This document shows positions 17,782 through 25,486 of a stretch of 64,000 nt of DNA, piece after piece. The DNA is from Brevibacillus choshinensis (GTDB lineage Bacteria > Bacillota > Bacilli > Brevibacillales > Brevibacillaceae): the NCBI RefSeq assembly GCF_001420695.1, contig NZ_LJJB01000010.1, positions 202,364-266,363 of the forward strand, in the 5' to 3' direction. The translations under genes were made by a program, and so were the position numbers. The stretch's first letter is position 1. Each line of letters opens with the position of its first letter. The notes under the pieces are model-generated. The model was not told the origin of the DNA, searched no databases, and saw only the letters and a program-made list of their open reading frames with translations.

Positions 17782-18788
17782 TTTTCGCAATCGCCCATCT
17801 CTCTTGGACTCTTCTCGTAAGCCAATCCTGCTGCTACCTCTTGAAATGCCCATTCGTATTCAGCCTGTACCGCTTTGCTCGTAAGCTCTTCTTCCAGCTC
17901 ATTCTCGTACTGACTCCAATGACGAATGATCATGAGCGTGTTATGAGAAACCCTCACTGGCGAATTTTTCAGTCTCTTCAGCTCTGCGGTAAAGTCATCG
18001 TAGCGGCGCAACGTATAATAGAGCTTGAGGGACATGACATACGGTAAATCATTGTCAGGATGTGCCTGATGAAACCAGTCGCAGTATGCCTTCGCCGTAT
18101 CAAAAGACTTGCTTGCCAGTTCACAGTTGATTTTTTCTACAAAGTACGTCGCTTCTTCCTGATAGACCTCTAGCAACGATTCCAAAACGAACGAATAGGT
18201 GTACGTGTACTTCAGAGTGGTTCTCTCATCCAGCAACGTGCTGCCCAGATACGTCTTTAAAACGTTTGCGTACGCTTTCAAGACATCTAGATTTTGCTTG
18301 TCCTCCTCGTACTTCACCGACAAGTCCTGAAGTTGAAGCTGAAGCTTCCTGCGCATTTCTGTCAGGGCCGCTGCGGCATAGTGGACCGTTTCCGAATCTT
18401 CATTTTGCAATGCGGTTTCCAAAGTTCGGATCTGCCAGATCGTCTGCTCCTTTAACGCATCGATCAGCATTTTCCGTCTCGTACTCGTATCGTTTACCAG
18501 GAGAATCTCTTCAACGGGAACAATGTTCATTTCTTTTTCCAAATCAGCCTTGCGGAAGATTCTCGATTCCTCCCCTAGCTTCAGTAGCTCACTTTCCAGC
18601 TCCAGATCATGCGCGTTCTTTTCCGCTGTATGCTTAAAGGCATTGGTGATGAGCAAGAGGAGCAATCCTGCGCCCGGTAGAAAAAAGACGACAAGAAACC
18701 GTGCCACTGCTTCTTCTCTGTTTTTGCGAACACCCAAGAGCCCGTACAACAGACAAATCAAGATATGAATGATGGCCAGTTTATACAT
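17778..18788 (-). CDS. pelE: PelE-like membrane protein with helical repeat domain
   Basis: A 336-residue protein with two N-terminal membrane helices (residues about 4-18 and 29-48) followed by a charged coiled-coil stretch and a TPR-like helical region. This is the PelE layout. PelE is an inner-membrane partner of PelD, PelF and PelG. Sequence similarity in this family is low, so the name rests on architecture and position between pelD and pelA. The ATG at 18788 follows AAGGA by 8 nt and overlaps the end of pelD. The downstream ATGA overlap couples it to pelA. Confidence 0.85.
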   Translation of the reverse strand: MYKLAIIHILICLLYGLLGVRKNREEAVARFLVVFFLPGAGLLLLLITNAFKHTAEKNAHDLELESELLKLGEESRIFRKADLEKEMNIVPVEEILLVNDTSTRRKMLIDALKEQTIWQIRTLETALQNEDSETVHYAAAALTEMRRKLQLQLQDLSVKYEEDKQNLDVLKAYANVLKTYLGSTLLDERTTLKYTYTYSFVLESLLEVYQEEATYFVEKINCELASKSFDTAKAYCDWFHQAHPDNDLPYVMSLKLYYTLRRYDDFTAELKRLKNSPVRVSHNTLMIIRHWSQYENELEEELTSKAVQAEYEWAFQEVAAGLAYEKSPREMGDCEK

Positions 18789-20985
18789 ACACGCCATCCT
18801 TGAACGAAAGAAACTGCCTGTCCTTATCCGAGATGATCCAAGCCGATATTCCCATTCGTTCCAATCTCTTTACGACAATCGCAGCTTCCAGCTCATTAGA
18901 GTTGGACAAAATGATGAACAGCTTGCCCTCCTCGCCCATTCCGATGTAATCGGCCTCGCGCAAGGAACCCGAGATTCGAGAGGATAAAGTCGAGTAGTCT
19001 GCTCCAGATAGCTCGACTGACAAAAGGGTAAAATCGGTGTTCAGCTGTCGCTTTGCATCCCGCTTGTTTTTCAGCATTTCGTAAAAATAAAGAGGCCGCA
19101 GGATCGCCGTGTCTTCTACGTAGCGCTCTCGATAGGTGGAGTTCATATAACGCAACGAGCGAGAAAGTGCTGCTGAAATGAGTTGAACGGCAACCTGAAA
19201 TAAGTTTTGTGTGTACAAGGTGAAATGTTCAAAGCCAAGGTGCTGGATGGCTACCATGGCTACCATCTTGCCATTGTCAAAAATCGGAGCTGCCATAATC
19301 GGCCGATCGTCTCGCAGCTCCCTTTCCACGTAGATCTTTTGCGTGTTCATTAAGTGAGCTAGGTACGTATGGTCTTCTACCCGGAGCGAGCGCGGAAGAT
19401 CGAAGCCGCTTTTGTTTGATTTCGCCATCAAGCGCAGGAAGGAATTGTTCTGATTCATGGTGTAGATGGAGATCTCATCAGACTTCATGATTTTCTCCAA
19501 GACGTGAACCGACCTTTGCAGCACTCTCTCCGGCTCCAAGCTGTCCAGCTCTTTGGTAATGTTGTACATCTTCCCGAAGCTGTCTTCGGAATTCACGATC
19601 TGCTGCTGTAGCTCTTCCTTTACCATAAGTACGTCATTGTAGATATCCTTGAGAAAATCATACTTTTCTTCTACGTTCTCCTTCTCAAGCTGAGTGGAGA
19701 TGACTTCCTTGCTCCGCTTGTCCATGGAATATCCCACAGCGACCCCAATGATGATATACACCGCGATGTGAAACAGGACACTCGCGTCGTAGATCAAGGA
19801 GACGATTTCCCGTCCATTGTGCAAGCTCTCTCCAATAAACAACCCACAAGACAAAATGACGGACAGGATCGACTGCCTCGTCCCATAAATAGCCCCAATC
19901 AAAACGATATAAATCAGTTTCAGGTCAAACATACTGCCCTGCGTCGTAAACACGGATAAAGCCAGCACGACCAGGAAGGCAAGCACGTTCTCCACATACG
20001 ACCGGATGTCAGCAGACAAGGACCATGTCCTCTTTTCCTCTGCTTCCTTCCGCTGCTCGTTCTCCTGCTGCGTCTGTCTTTCTGCAAACCACCGAGACGT
20101 TTTCTCCAGACCTTCTCGCAACGAGTACATCGGCACCCAGTCCAGCTTCCTCTTTACTAGCGTGTTGTCCAACACGGATACGCCGATGTCCCCTTTTCTT
20201 TTTGCGCGGTAATGGACTCCCGAAAATCGTTTATCTTCTTGCAGGTACCCGATTAGCTCGTTGATACTGCTCTGTGTGTTCGTAGACAGATTGAGCACAC
20301 CGTTGAAATCCGTCGTAACCGATCGATAGATGGCATCCGCGACATCTTCCACATAGATGAAATCTCTCGTTTGGTTGCCGTCCCCGAACACCTCGATCTC
20401 TCTGTCTGTATGCAAGCGATCCAAAAACGTCGAGATGACTCCACCCTCTCCCACGTAGCCTTGTCTAGGACCGTACACATTGGAAAATCGGAAGCAGAGC
20501 GTATTTAAGTCGTAGAGTTCCTTCCACTTCAGGCAATATTGTTCGCCTAGCAGTTTGTTCATCCCGTATACGGATACTGGATCGCATGCAGACTCTTCTC
20601 CTAGGGGAACTCTTTCATTCATGCCGTAAACCGCGGCAGAGGAAGCAAAGATAAATTTCGCGACATGGTACCTGCTCGATAAACGAAGCATGTTAACGAG
20701 CCCGAGTATGTTGGAGGTTGAATCCAGAAGGGGATCCTCCATCGACGTCTGAACACTCATTTGTGCAGCCAAGTGAACGACCACATCAAACTTGTTGCTG
20801 CGGAACACCTCATCGCATTTTTTATCTTCCACGGAAAGAAAAAATGGCTTGTGCTTGAAAGATACATTCTTCCTGTTTCCCGAAGACAAATTATCGAGAA
20901 TGTACACTTCATACCCTTCTTTTGAAAATCTTTCTGCTACAAATGAACCGATAAATCCATACCCGCCTGTAACCAGAACTTTCAT
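18781..20985 (-). CDS. pelD: Epimerase-PelD fusion: SDR, 4 TM, GAF, degenerate GGDEF
   Basis: A 734-residue fusion. Residues 1-310 are an extended short-chain dehydrogenase of the UDP-sugar 4-epimerase type: TGGYGFIG at 6-13, SSAAVY at 115-120 and catalytic Y140/K144 (YGMNK). Residues 330-420 hold about four membrane helices, 420-465 a coiled coil, 475-610 a GAF domain, and 615-734 a GGDEF-like domain. The active-site sequence aligned to GGDEF is EEGKL (685-689), so cyclase activity is not expected. The RxxD inhibitory-site motif is kept as R676-EA-D679, as in the cyclic di-GMP receptor PelD of Pseudomonas. The epimerase half would supply UDP-GalNAc, a Pel building block; this is inference. 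The ATG at 20985 has GGGG at 7 nt. Confidence 0.92.
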   Translation of the reverse strand: MKVLVTGGYGFIGSFVAERFSKEGYEVYILDNLSSGNRKNVSFKHKPFFLSVEDKKCDEVFRSNKFDVVVHLAAQMSVQTSMEDPLLDSTSNILGLVNMLRLSSRYHVAKFIFASSAAVYGMNERVPLGEESACDPVSVYGMNKLLGEQYCLKWKELYDLNTLCFRFSNVYGPRQGYVGEGGVISTFLDRLHTDREIEVFGDGNQTRDFIYVEDVADAIYRSVTTDFNGVLNLSTNTQSSINELIGYLQEDKRFSGVHYRAKRKGDIGVSVLDNTLVKRKLDWVPMYSLREGLEKTSRWFAERQTQQENEQRKEAEEKRTWSLSADIRSYVENVLAFLVVLALSVFTTQGSMFDLKLIYIVLIGAIYGTRQSILSVILSCGLFIGESLHNGREIVSLIYDASVLFHIAVYIIIGVAVGYSMDKRSKEVISTQLEKENVEEKYDFLKDIYNDVLMVKEELQQQIVNSEDSFGKMYNITKELDSLEPERVLQRSVHVLEKIMKSDEISIYTMNQNNSFLRLMAKSNKSGFDLPRSLRVEDHTYLAHLMNTQKIYVERELRDDRPIMAAPIFDNGKMVAMVAIQHLGFEHFTLYTQNLFQVAVQLISAALSRSLRYMNSTYRERYVEDTAILRPLYFYEMLKNKRDAKRQLNTDFTLLSVELSGADYSTLSSRISGSLREADYIGMGEEGKLFIILSNSNELEAAIVVKRLERMGISAWIISDKDRQFLSFKDGVYV

Positions 20986-21027
20986 ACACACACCCCAACT
21001 CTATTTGAAAGCTGAACGGATTTACGC

Positions 21028-21417
21028 CTATTTGGGCATCATCCATCCTTCCTCTTTTTCCCCAAGCACTTTTTGAATAGAAAGCTCGATCCGTTCTTTT
21101 TGCAGTGGCTTTGCGATAAAATCCTTCGCTCCTGACCGAATGGCCTGGATGACTGTCTCGCGATAAACAATGGCCGAACACATGATGATATTGGCATCGC
21201 GATCAAATTCTATGATCTTTCGAGAAGCACTAAGCCCGTCCATTCCAATCATGGAGATGTCCATAAAGACTAATTTGGGCCGATACAAGCGATAATTTTT
21301 CAGCGCCTCTTCCACCGAATCAGCCTCTGCAATGACCTCAAACCCCAACGATTCGAACACGCTTCTCATCGTGAGCCGCGTGAACGCTGCAACATCAACG
21401 ATCATAATGCTGTTCAT
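21028..21417 (-). CDS. Single-domain CheY-like response regulator at head of pel operon
   Basis: A 129-residue receiver domain without an output domain. The phosphoacceptor Asp is in LVFMDIS and the switch Lys in IAKPL. The acidic pair near the N-terminus is incomplete: the usual D-D is V-D-V (SIMIVDVAAF), which could weaken Mg binding. The ATG at 21417 has GGAGAG about 6 nt upstream; a TTG at 21441 is less likely. It lies 42 bp before pelD in the same direction with no terminator between, so it is probably co-transcribed and may gate Pel synthesis by protein contact. The partner kinase is unknown. Confidence 0.88.
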   Translation of the reverse strand: MNSIMIVDVAAFTRLTMRSVFESLGFEVIAEADSVEEALKNYRLYRPKLVFMDISMIGMDGLSASRKIIEFDRDANIIMCSAIVYRETVIQAIRSGAKDFIAKPLQKERIELSIQKVLGEKEEGWMMPK

Positions 21418-21471
21418 TCCACTCTCCGTTCTTCTATCCAATCTGTCTTCCTAGCACTATCCAGCTTCATA

Positions 21472-21522
21472 CTAGACCAGGAAAAATACCCCAGTGATAA
21501 ATAGGTCTTTCGAAACTTCCAT
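21472..21522 (-). CDS. Possible 16-residue leader peptide before pel operon
   Basis: An ATG at 21522 is preceded by AGGAGG with 5-6 nt spacing and opens a 16-codon frame (MEVSKDLFITGVFFLV) ending at a TAG 54 nt before the response regulator gene. The binding site is the best in the region, which makes translation plausible. There is no known family. It may be a translated leader that affects the operon, or chance. Confidence 0.35.
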   Translation of the reverse strand: MEVSKDLFITGVFFLV

Positions 21523-21615
21523 ATTTTCCTCCTACACCAATCGGCATAATTCTACAGGGACGCTCTAAACAATTTCTGAACAAAATGAACCACTCTTAGA
21601 TTTTTCTCACTGATT

Positions 21616-21655
21616 GTATAAAAAAAGTCGAGAGCAGCCCCTGGCTACCTCGACT
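21616..21655 (-). terminator. Intrinsic terminator of REC-BTAD regulator
   Basis: AGTCGAG (21626-21632) and CTCGACT (21649-21655) enclose an inner GTAGC/GGCTGC-type stem. The minus strand continues with TTTTTTTAT. It lies 15 nt after the regulator stop. Confidence 0.93.
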
Positions 21656-21669
21656 CACATGTTTCTTCT

Positions 21670-22794
21670 TTATCGTTTGTTCTTCCATTGTTTATACCAG
21701 TTCTGTACATCCTCCTGCGGTGTGGTCTCGAGCTCTTCACGAAGCATTTGTGTCAATCGGACATATTGTCCTTCTACCGCTTCACGGTCCCCAACTGCAT
21801 CATACAGCTTCATCATATAAAAAAAGAGTTCCTCCTGATGCGGGACGATTTGCTGCATCCGAAGGTATACAGCCATTGCTTTTGCAAACTCATTCGTTTC
21901 CACCAGAAATTTCCCGACTTGTGCAGCGTGATGGTACCAGTCCGCTCGCAGCCTTTGCCGTTCACTCTCCGCCCACAAGTAGTCGTACTCGGCCAAATAG
22001 TCACCCCGATAGAGCTCGACCAGATTCAAATGCTCCTGTATGGTCTCCTTCGTAATCGGAGGAGCTTGTCGCAAACGCTTTTCCCACTCCTCCACATCGA
22101 GACTAACATCGTTCATCTCTAATAAATAGCCGTCCTCACAGTTGGTCAGCTTTAGCTCTACTCCGAGCTTGTTAAGTGTTTTACGGATCTGATACACCGT
22201 GGTATAGAGATGCGCATACCCTTTCTTCCATTCTACATCTGTCCATAAAAGGTCCAGCAGAACGTCTTTTCTGACAGGCTGACCACGCCGATGGATCAGA
22301 TAGGCAAACAATTCCTGTGCTTTGGTTGTACGCCAGCGAAACGTTTCTGTCCCGTGTTCTGAACTCTCCAGGTGAAGAGATCGAAAGCAACAAATTTTCC
22401 GGTAAGGAACAGGCGAGCTCTCTTTTACCATCTCTGCCTTTTCTTTTCGTATCCGCATCAATGTTTTTTGCAAACGTTCCCGTCGGGCAGGCTTCAAGAC
22501 GTAATCGAGTGCATTCAGTTCAAATGCCTTGATCGCATATCCCTCATAAGCCGTGACAAACACAATATGGACATCCGGCAGTAGGGTAAGAATTTGCTCC
22601 GCCGCCTCAATTCCCGTCATCACAGGCATCTCGACATCCAGAAAAACCATTTCAGGCTTGATTTGTTGGATCTCCTCTATGGCCTGAATGGGATCTGAGA
22701 ACATTTTTACTATCTCTAGCTCTTCATTACCCTGTAACATTTTTTCTAGGTAATTCAGTGCTAATCGCTCATCATCGATTAAAACAACCTTCAC
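21670..22794 (-). CDS. Response regulator with REC and SARP/BTAD output domain
   Basis: A 374-residue regulator. Residues 1-120 are a receiver domain with VVLIDDE, phosphoacceptor in MVFLDVEMPVMTG, and VLKP. It is followed by an OmpR-like winged helix (residues about 155-235) and a helical bacterial transcriptional activator domain (BTAD) of TPR type to the C-terminus, ending LRMQQIVPHQEELFFYMMKLYD and a basic tail. This domain order is found in Bacilli regulators, usually orphan or paired with a distant kinase. The GTG at 22794 has GGGGG 8 nt upstream; the ATG at 22809 has no site. It is a single gene with its own terminator. Confidence 0.9.
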   Translation of the reverse strand: MKVVLIDDERLALNYLEKMLQGNEELEIVKMFSDPIQAIEEIQQIKPEMVFLDVEMPVMTGIEAAEQILTLLPDVHIVFVTAYEGYAIKAFELNALDYVLKPARRERLQKTLMRIRKEKAEMVKESSPVPYRKICCFRSLHLESSEHGTETFRWRTTKAQELFAYLIHRRGQPVRKDVLLDLLWTDVEWKKGYAHLYTTVYQIRKTLNKLGVELKLTNCEDGYLLEMNDVSLDVEEWEKRLRQAPPITKETIQEHLNLVELYRGDYLAEYDYLWAESERQRLRADWYHHAAQVGKFLVETNEFAKAMAVYLRMQQIVPHQEELFFYMMKLYDAVGDREAVEGQYVRLTQMLREELETTPQEDVQNWYKQWKNKR

Positions 22795-22902
22795 TCCATG
22801 CACCCCCATGCATATCTACAGCCCTTTCACTGTAATTCTCTTCCTGTAGCATGAATCCTTTACCAGGAAAGTTACAAAAAACGTTCCTTCTTCAAATAAA
22901 CG

Positions 22903-22943
22903 AAAAAAGACCAGCCTCTCCACTTAGGACAAGACTGGCCTCT
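22903..22943 (-). terminator. Intrinsic terminator of the spore protein gene
   Basis: An 11-bp stem with wobble pairs (AGAGGCCAGTC with GGCTGGTCTTT on the minus strand) is followed by TTTTTTCG. It lies 22 nt downstream of the SASP stop. Confidence 0.85.
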
Positions 22944-22964
22944 TGCGGTTGCTATTTCTACTTC

Positions 22965-23180
22965 CTAGATACGGAAGCCTCCACCTGAGAGCTGTTGTTC
23001 TGCGTAGCTCACCAATCGCTTGGTAATTTCTCCTCCTACGGAACCGTTCTGGCGAGAGGTGGTATCAGGTCCGAGGATAACGCCAAATTCTGCTGCGATT
23101 TCGTACTTCATTTGATCCAGAGCTTGAGACGCTTGTGGAATGAGCTGTTGATTGGAATTGCGACTGCCAGTGCTGTACAT
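22965..23180 (-). CDS. Alpha/beta-type small acid-soluble spore protein
   Basis: A 71-residue DNA-binding spore protein. It has both conserved blocks: [14 protein letters not shown], which contains the germination-protease cleavage region (EIA-E), and [16 protein letters not shown]. Such proteins coat DNA in the forespore, protect it from UV and heat, and serve as an amino-acid store at germination. A sigma-G-type promoter (23211-23240) and a terminator flank the gene, so it is a monocistronic late forespore gene. Confidence 0.97.
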   Translation of the reverse strand: MYSTGSRNSNQQLIPQASQALDQMKYEIAAEFGVILGPDTTSRQNGSVGGEITKRLVSYAEQQLSGGGFRI

Positions 23181-23210
23181 GTGTGATCACTCCATTCGGT
23201 GTTGTGGGCT

Positions 23211-23240
23211 TATTATGCGCCAGTACTTGTGGCAATATTT
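23211..23240 (-). promoter_or_regulatory. Sigma-G-type promoter of SASP gene
   Basis: On the minus strand AAATA (-35, 4 of 5 to GHATR) is separated by 18 nt from CATAATA (-10, matches CATHHTA). The predicted transcript starts about 25 nt before the SASP start codon. Position and target gene support it. Confidence 0.6.
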
Positions 23241-23272
23241 ACGCCGAATAGCGATCCCTTAACTTACCAATT

Positions 23273-24328
23273 TTACAGCCATCCTTGTACAAAAGGCTCC
23301 TTCAGGTTATCAATCATCTGCCGTTGCTTTTCTGCCATATTGCTTCTTATCGTATCCTTGTATTCCGTCGCGTACTTGACGCGGGACAGTATGCGCGCTC
23401 CTAGATCTCGCTCATCTGTTGGGACCGTTAATTCGGACTGCTCCAGCGAATGAGTAAAGTCCAAGCATTTAAAGCGATACGCCAGACATACAAAAGGGGT
23501 CCCGCAAGCAGCACTGAGCACATTGGCATGTAGCTTGAAGTTGATCGTCGCCTCCATTTTTTGGAGACGCCGCATCATTTCTGCGTGATCGTGCACATCC
23601 AAGTCAAGGGTGGTCTGCTCCGGTTTCCCGATCTTCTTGTAGAGACGCTTATTTGCTTCCCGATCCGGTCTCCACATCGTAAACAAATAAAGCTTGTAGC
23701 CGTCCTCCACCAAAAGGCGTGCAGCAGTAGCCAGTGCGTCCTCGACAGCCGCTTCGTCTTTCCCATAAATACGATTGTAGGAAGTCCCCCAGTTGATGCC
23801 GATGACACGTTGCTCATTCTTTTTCCCTACATTTTCAGTACGTGGTGGGAGCAGCAGCATGCCTGGATCGCCACTGATCTTTAGACTGTTTCCTACGCCA
23901 GTTTCCTGCAAATATTGATAGGTCAGCGGTCCACGCACACCGAAAAACAGTGCGTGGCGTCCAATGTCACGCAGCATCTGCAGCATCTTTTCACTTTCGC
24001 CGAATCGTGCGTCGAGAAGCCTTCCAGCCGAGTCTAGATGCACAGGTTCCTGTGTATCGTAGCCGCTCCGCCAGATGACCAGTCGTTTTTGCTGCTTGAC
24101 TGCCCGATATGCTACATCGACATAACCTGGTACGAGCAGCGAACCCCCACCAAGGACGATCGTATCGTAAGGACTCAAATCGACGAGATCGACACCGGGA
24201 AGTGAAGGGATAACTTGAAACTGCTTGGCATCGAGATGTTTTCTTGATAGCTGCTCGAACACCCGCCACATCAGTTCGTCACCCAAGTTGTTGAATCCGA
24301 TCCAGCCCACGTACAAGATTTTTCTCAT
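23273..24328 (-). CDS. Polysaccharide pyruvyl transferase family protein (CsaB-like)
   Basis: A 351-residue GT-B-like enzyme of the polysaccharide pyruvyl transferase family. It shows GWIGFNNLGDELM at the N-terminus, IVLGGGSLL, GISGDPGML-like SGDPGMLLL and NFKLHANVLSAACGTPF near the C-terminus. CsaB adds ketal pyruvate to cell-wall polysaccharide so that SLH-domain S-layer proteins can bind; this fits an S-layer-bearing Brevibacillus. The ATG at 24328 has GGAGGGG about 7-9 nt upstream. The stop of a glycosyltransferase remnant overlaps the start (ATGA), evidence that the two were once coupled. Confidence 0.88.
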   Translation of the reverse strand: MRKILYVGWIGFNNLGDELMWRVFEQLSRKHLDAKQFQVIPSLPGVDLVDLSPYDTIVLGGGSLLVPGYVDVAYRAVKQQKRLVIWRSGYDTQEPVHLDSAGRLLDARFGESEKMLQMLRDIGRHALFFGVRGPLTYQYLQETGVGNSLKISGDPGMLLLPPRTENVGKKNEQRVIGINWGTSYNRIYGKDEAAVEDALATAARLLVEDGYKLYLFTMWRPDREANKRLYKKIGKPEQTTLDLDVHDHAEMMRRLQKMEATINFKLHANVLSAACGTPFVCLAYRFKCLDFTHSLEQSELTVPTDERDLGARILSRVKYATEYKDTIRSNMAEKQRQMIDNLKEPFVQGWL

Positions 24329-24540
24329 TGATCTTCCCCTCCTTCCTTTCCTTTTTTCACACACTCATACAGATCGAGAATTTCCTGACCTTTTTGGACG
24401 ATATCAAAATGGGACGAAATCCACTCTCTCCTTTGTGCACCGATTGTTCTCAACGCTCCCTGGTCTCGAAGTTCCTGCCGAAGCGCGTAGTCCTGCGTAG
24501 CCATTTGCACAGGGCTACTATCGACAGGGCATAGGGCGTT
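24325..24540 (-). pseudogene. C-terminal remnant of a glycosyltransferase
   Basis: An open frame of about 70 codons ends at 24325 and overlaps the csaB start by 4 nt. Its sequence (ALRQELRDQGALRTIGAQRREW, then a helix ending DLYECVKKGK) is the typical C-terminal tail of a GT4 glycosyltransferase. No start or N-terminal domain is present upstream; instead the frame runs into unrelated small genes. A deletion removed about 300 codons. This is inference from resemblance of the tail. Confidence 0.6.
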
Positions 24541-24567
24541 TCTAGAAGGCTGGCTTCCCTTAAATCT

Positions 24568-24777
24568 TTACGACCATAAAGCCCATTGAGCATACGCGCG
24601 AGACTGTGGACGGGCTTTGCTCGTTTCATACCCCTGTCCCTTGAAGCTTCCAGGGGCTGACAAAATCGTGGCAGTACTGTCACCTACATGGATCAGCACC
24701 CCTGTTTCGACTTGCAGACCTGTAATGACTTCAATCGTCTCCCCAAGGAGAGAACGCAATTTATCTTGAAAATCCAT
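24568..24777 (-). CDS. Small DUF2642-like protein, probably truncated
   Basis: A 69-residue frame with an excellent site (AAGGAGG, 7 nt before the ATG). The first 45 residues (LRSLLGETIEVITGLQVETGVLIHVGDSTATILSAPG) show the small beta-barrel pattern of DUF2642 proteins, some of which are spore-associated. The rest (PQSRAYAQWALWS) is not like the family, and the expected closing strands are missing. The deletion that removed the neighbouring glycosyltransferase may end here. Function unknown. Confidence 0.5.
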   Translation of the reverse strand: MDFQDKLRSLLGETIEVITGLQVETGVLIHVGDSTATILSAPGSFKGQGYETSKARPQSRAYAQWALWS

Positions 24778-24791
24778 GTGATTTCCTCCTT

Positions 24792-24964
24792 TTACACCGC
24801 GTGCACAAAATGAATCTGATGAAACGGGATCAACAATATCGTGCCGCCCGCCTCACTCTCCATCTTGCTTCCTATCCATATGGAATTTCTCCACTCGTAC
24901 AAGGTATACGAGGATAGTCGATGGTGATATAAGTCATTTGAGCATTTTCCATAGATTGATTCAT
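24792..24964 (-). pseudogene. Frameshifted small gene, probable DUF2642-like paralogue
   Basis: An ATG at 24964 opens MNQSMENAQMTYITIDYPR in one frame. A shift near 24905 moves to the frame LYEWRNSIWIGSKMESEAGG, which ends IHFVHAV at 24792. Both parts look coding, and the gene directly precedes the DUF2642-like gene. The closing strand pattern (ILLIPFHQIHFV) is typical of these small beta-barrel proteins. Call based on two-frame reading only. Confidence 0.45.
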
Positions 24965-24992
24965 TTCGAACAGCCTTTTTGTCCTGAAAATG

Positions 24993-25016
24993 AAAAAACC
25001 CGGCTATTGCCGAGCT
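24993..25016 (-). terminator. Intrinsic terminator after the tmrB-like pseudogene
   Basis: On the minus strand CTCGGC pairs with GCCGGG across AATA and is followed by TTTTTTCATTTT. It survives although the gene it served is broken. Confidence 0.75.
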
Positions 25017-25086
25017 GGTAGCGGAAAAGACAAGGGACATTAAATGGGGATGAATCGTACAAAGAAAGTGAAACTCCCATATTTGT

Positions 25087-25466
25087 TTATTCCAGTTGAA
25101 GGAGTGACATCGAAGCAATGGCCTCTACAACCTCAGAGATGGAGTAGTCATCCGTATCCAAGTGATGGGCAAAAACTTCATGGGACAAGCCAGCGGTACA
25201 GCGCTCCATTTGCCGAGCTGCCCATGAGGTTTCCCCTTCTCCTCTGCTTCTCAATCGTTCGAGCAATCGTTCATGCGATGCACATAACGCGTAGTGGTGG
25301 ACGGTAATTCCGTCATCACGCAGCTTCCCGAAAATTTCAGAAAAAATAGTGGGGATTGACCAACGTCATAGGGACAATGATGATCCCACCATACTCGCTA
25401 TCGATGCAATTCATGAGCAGCCTCGGTTTTGCCTGCTCCAAATGCCCCATTGATCCAAATGATCAC
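25087..25466 (-). pseudogene. TmrB-like ATP-binding protein, deleted and frameshifted
   Basis: The reading starts at GTG 25466 after AAGGAG and gives IIWINGAFGAGKTEAAHELHR, the P-loop N-terminus of the tunicamycin-resistance protein TmrB family. It then hits a stop. In the next frame SEYGGIIIVPMTLVNPHYF continues the family, but about 45 residues between the two pieces are missing. After a run of six T a second shift leads to EIFGKLRDDGITVHHYAL and on to GETSWAARQMERC and a TAA at 25087. So there is one internal deletion and one frameshift. The ribosome binding site and terminator are intact. Confidence 0.8.
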
Positions 25467-25486
25467 CCTAGTTACTCTCCTTCCCA

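Noticed and set aside
24450-24683. 77-codon minus-strand frame between csaB and the DUF2642-like gene
   Set aside because: It overlaps two better-supported frames, has no site, and its sequence is Arg-rich shadow.
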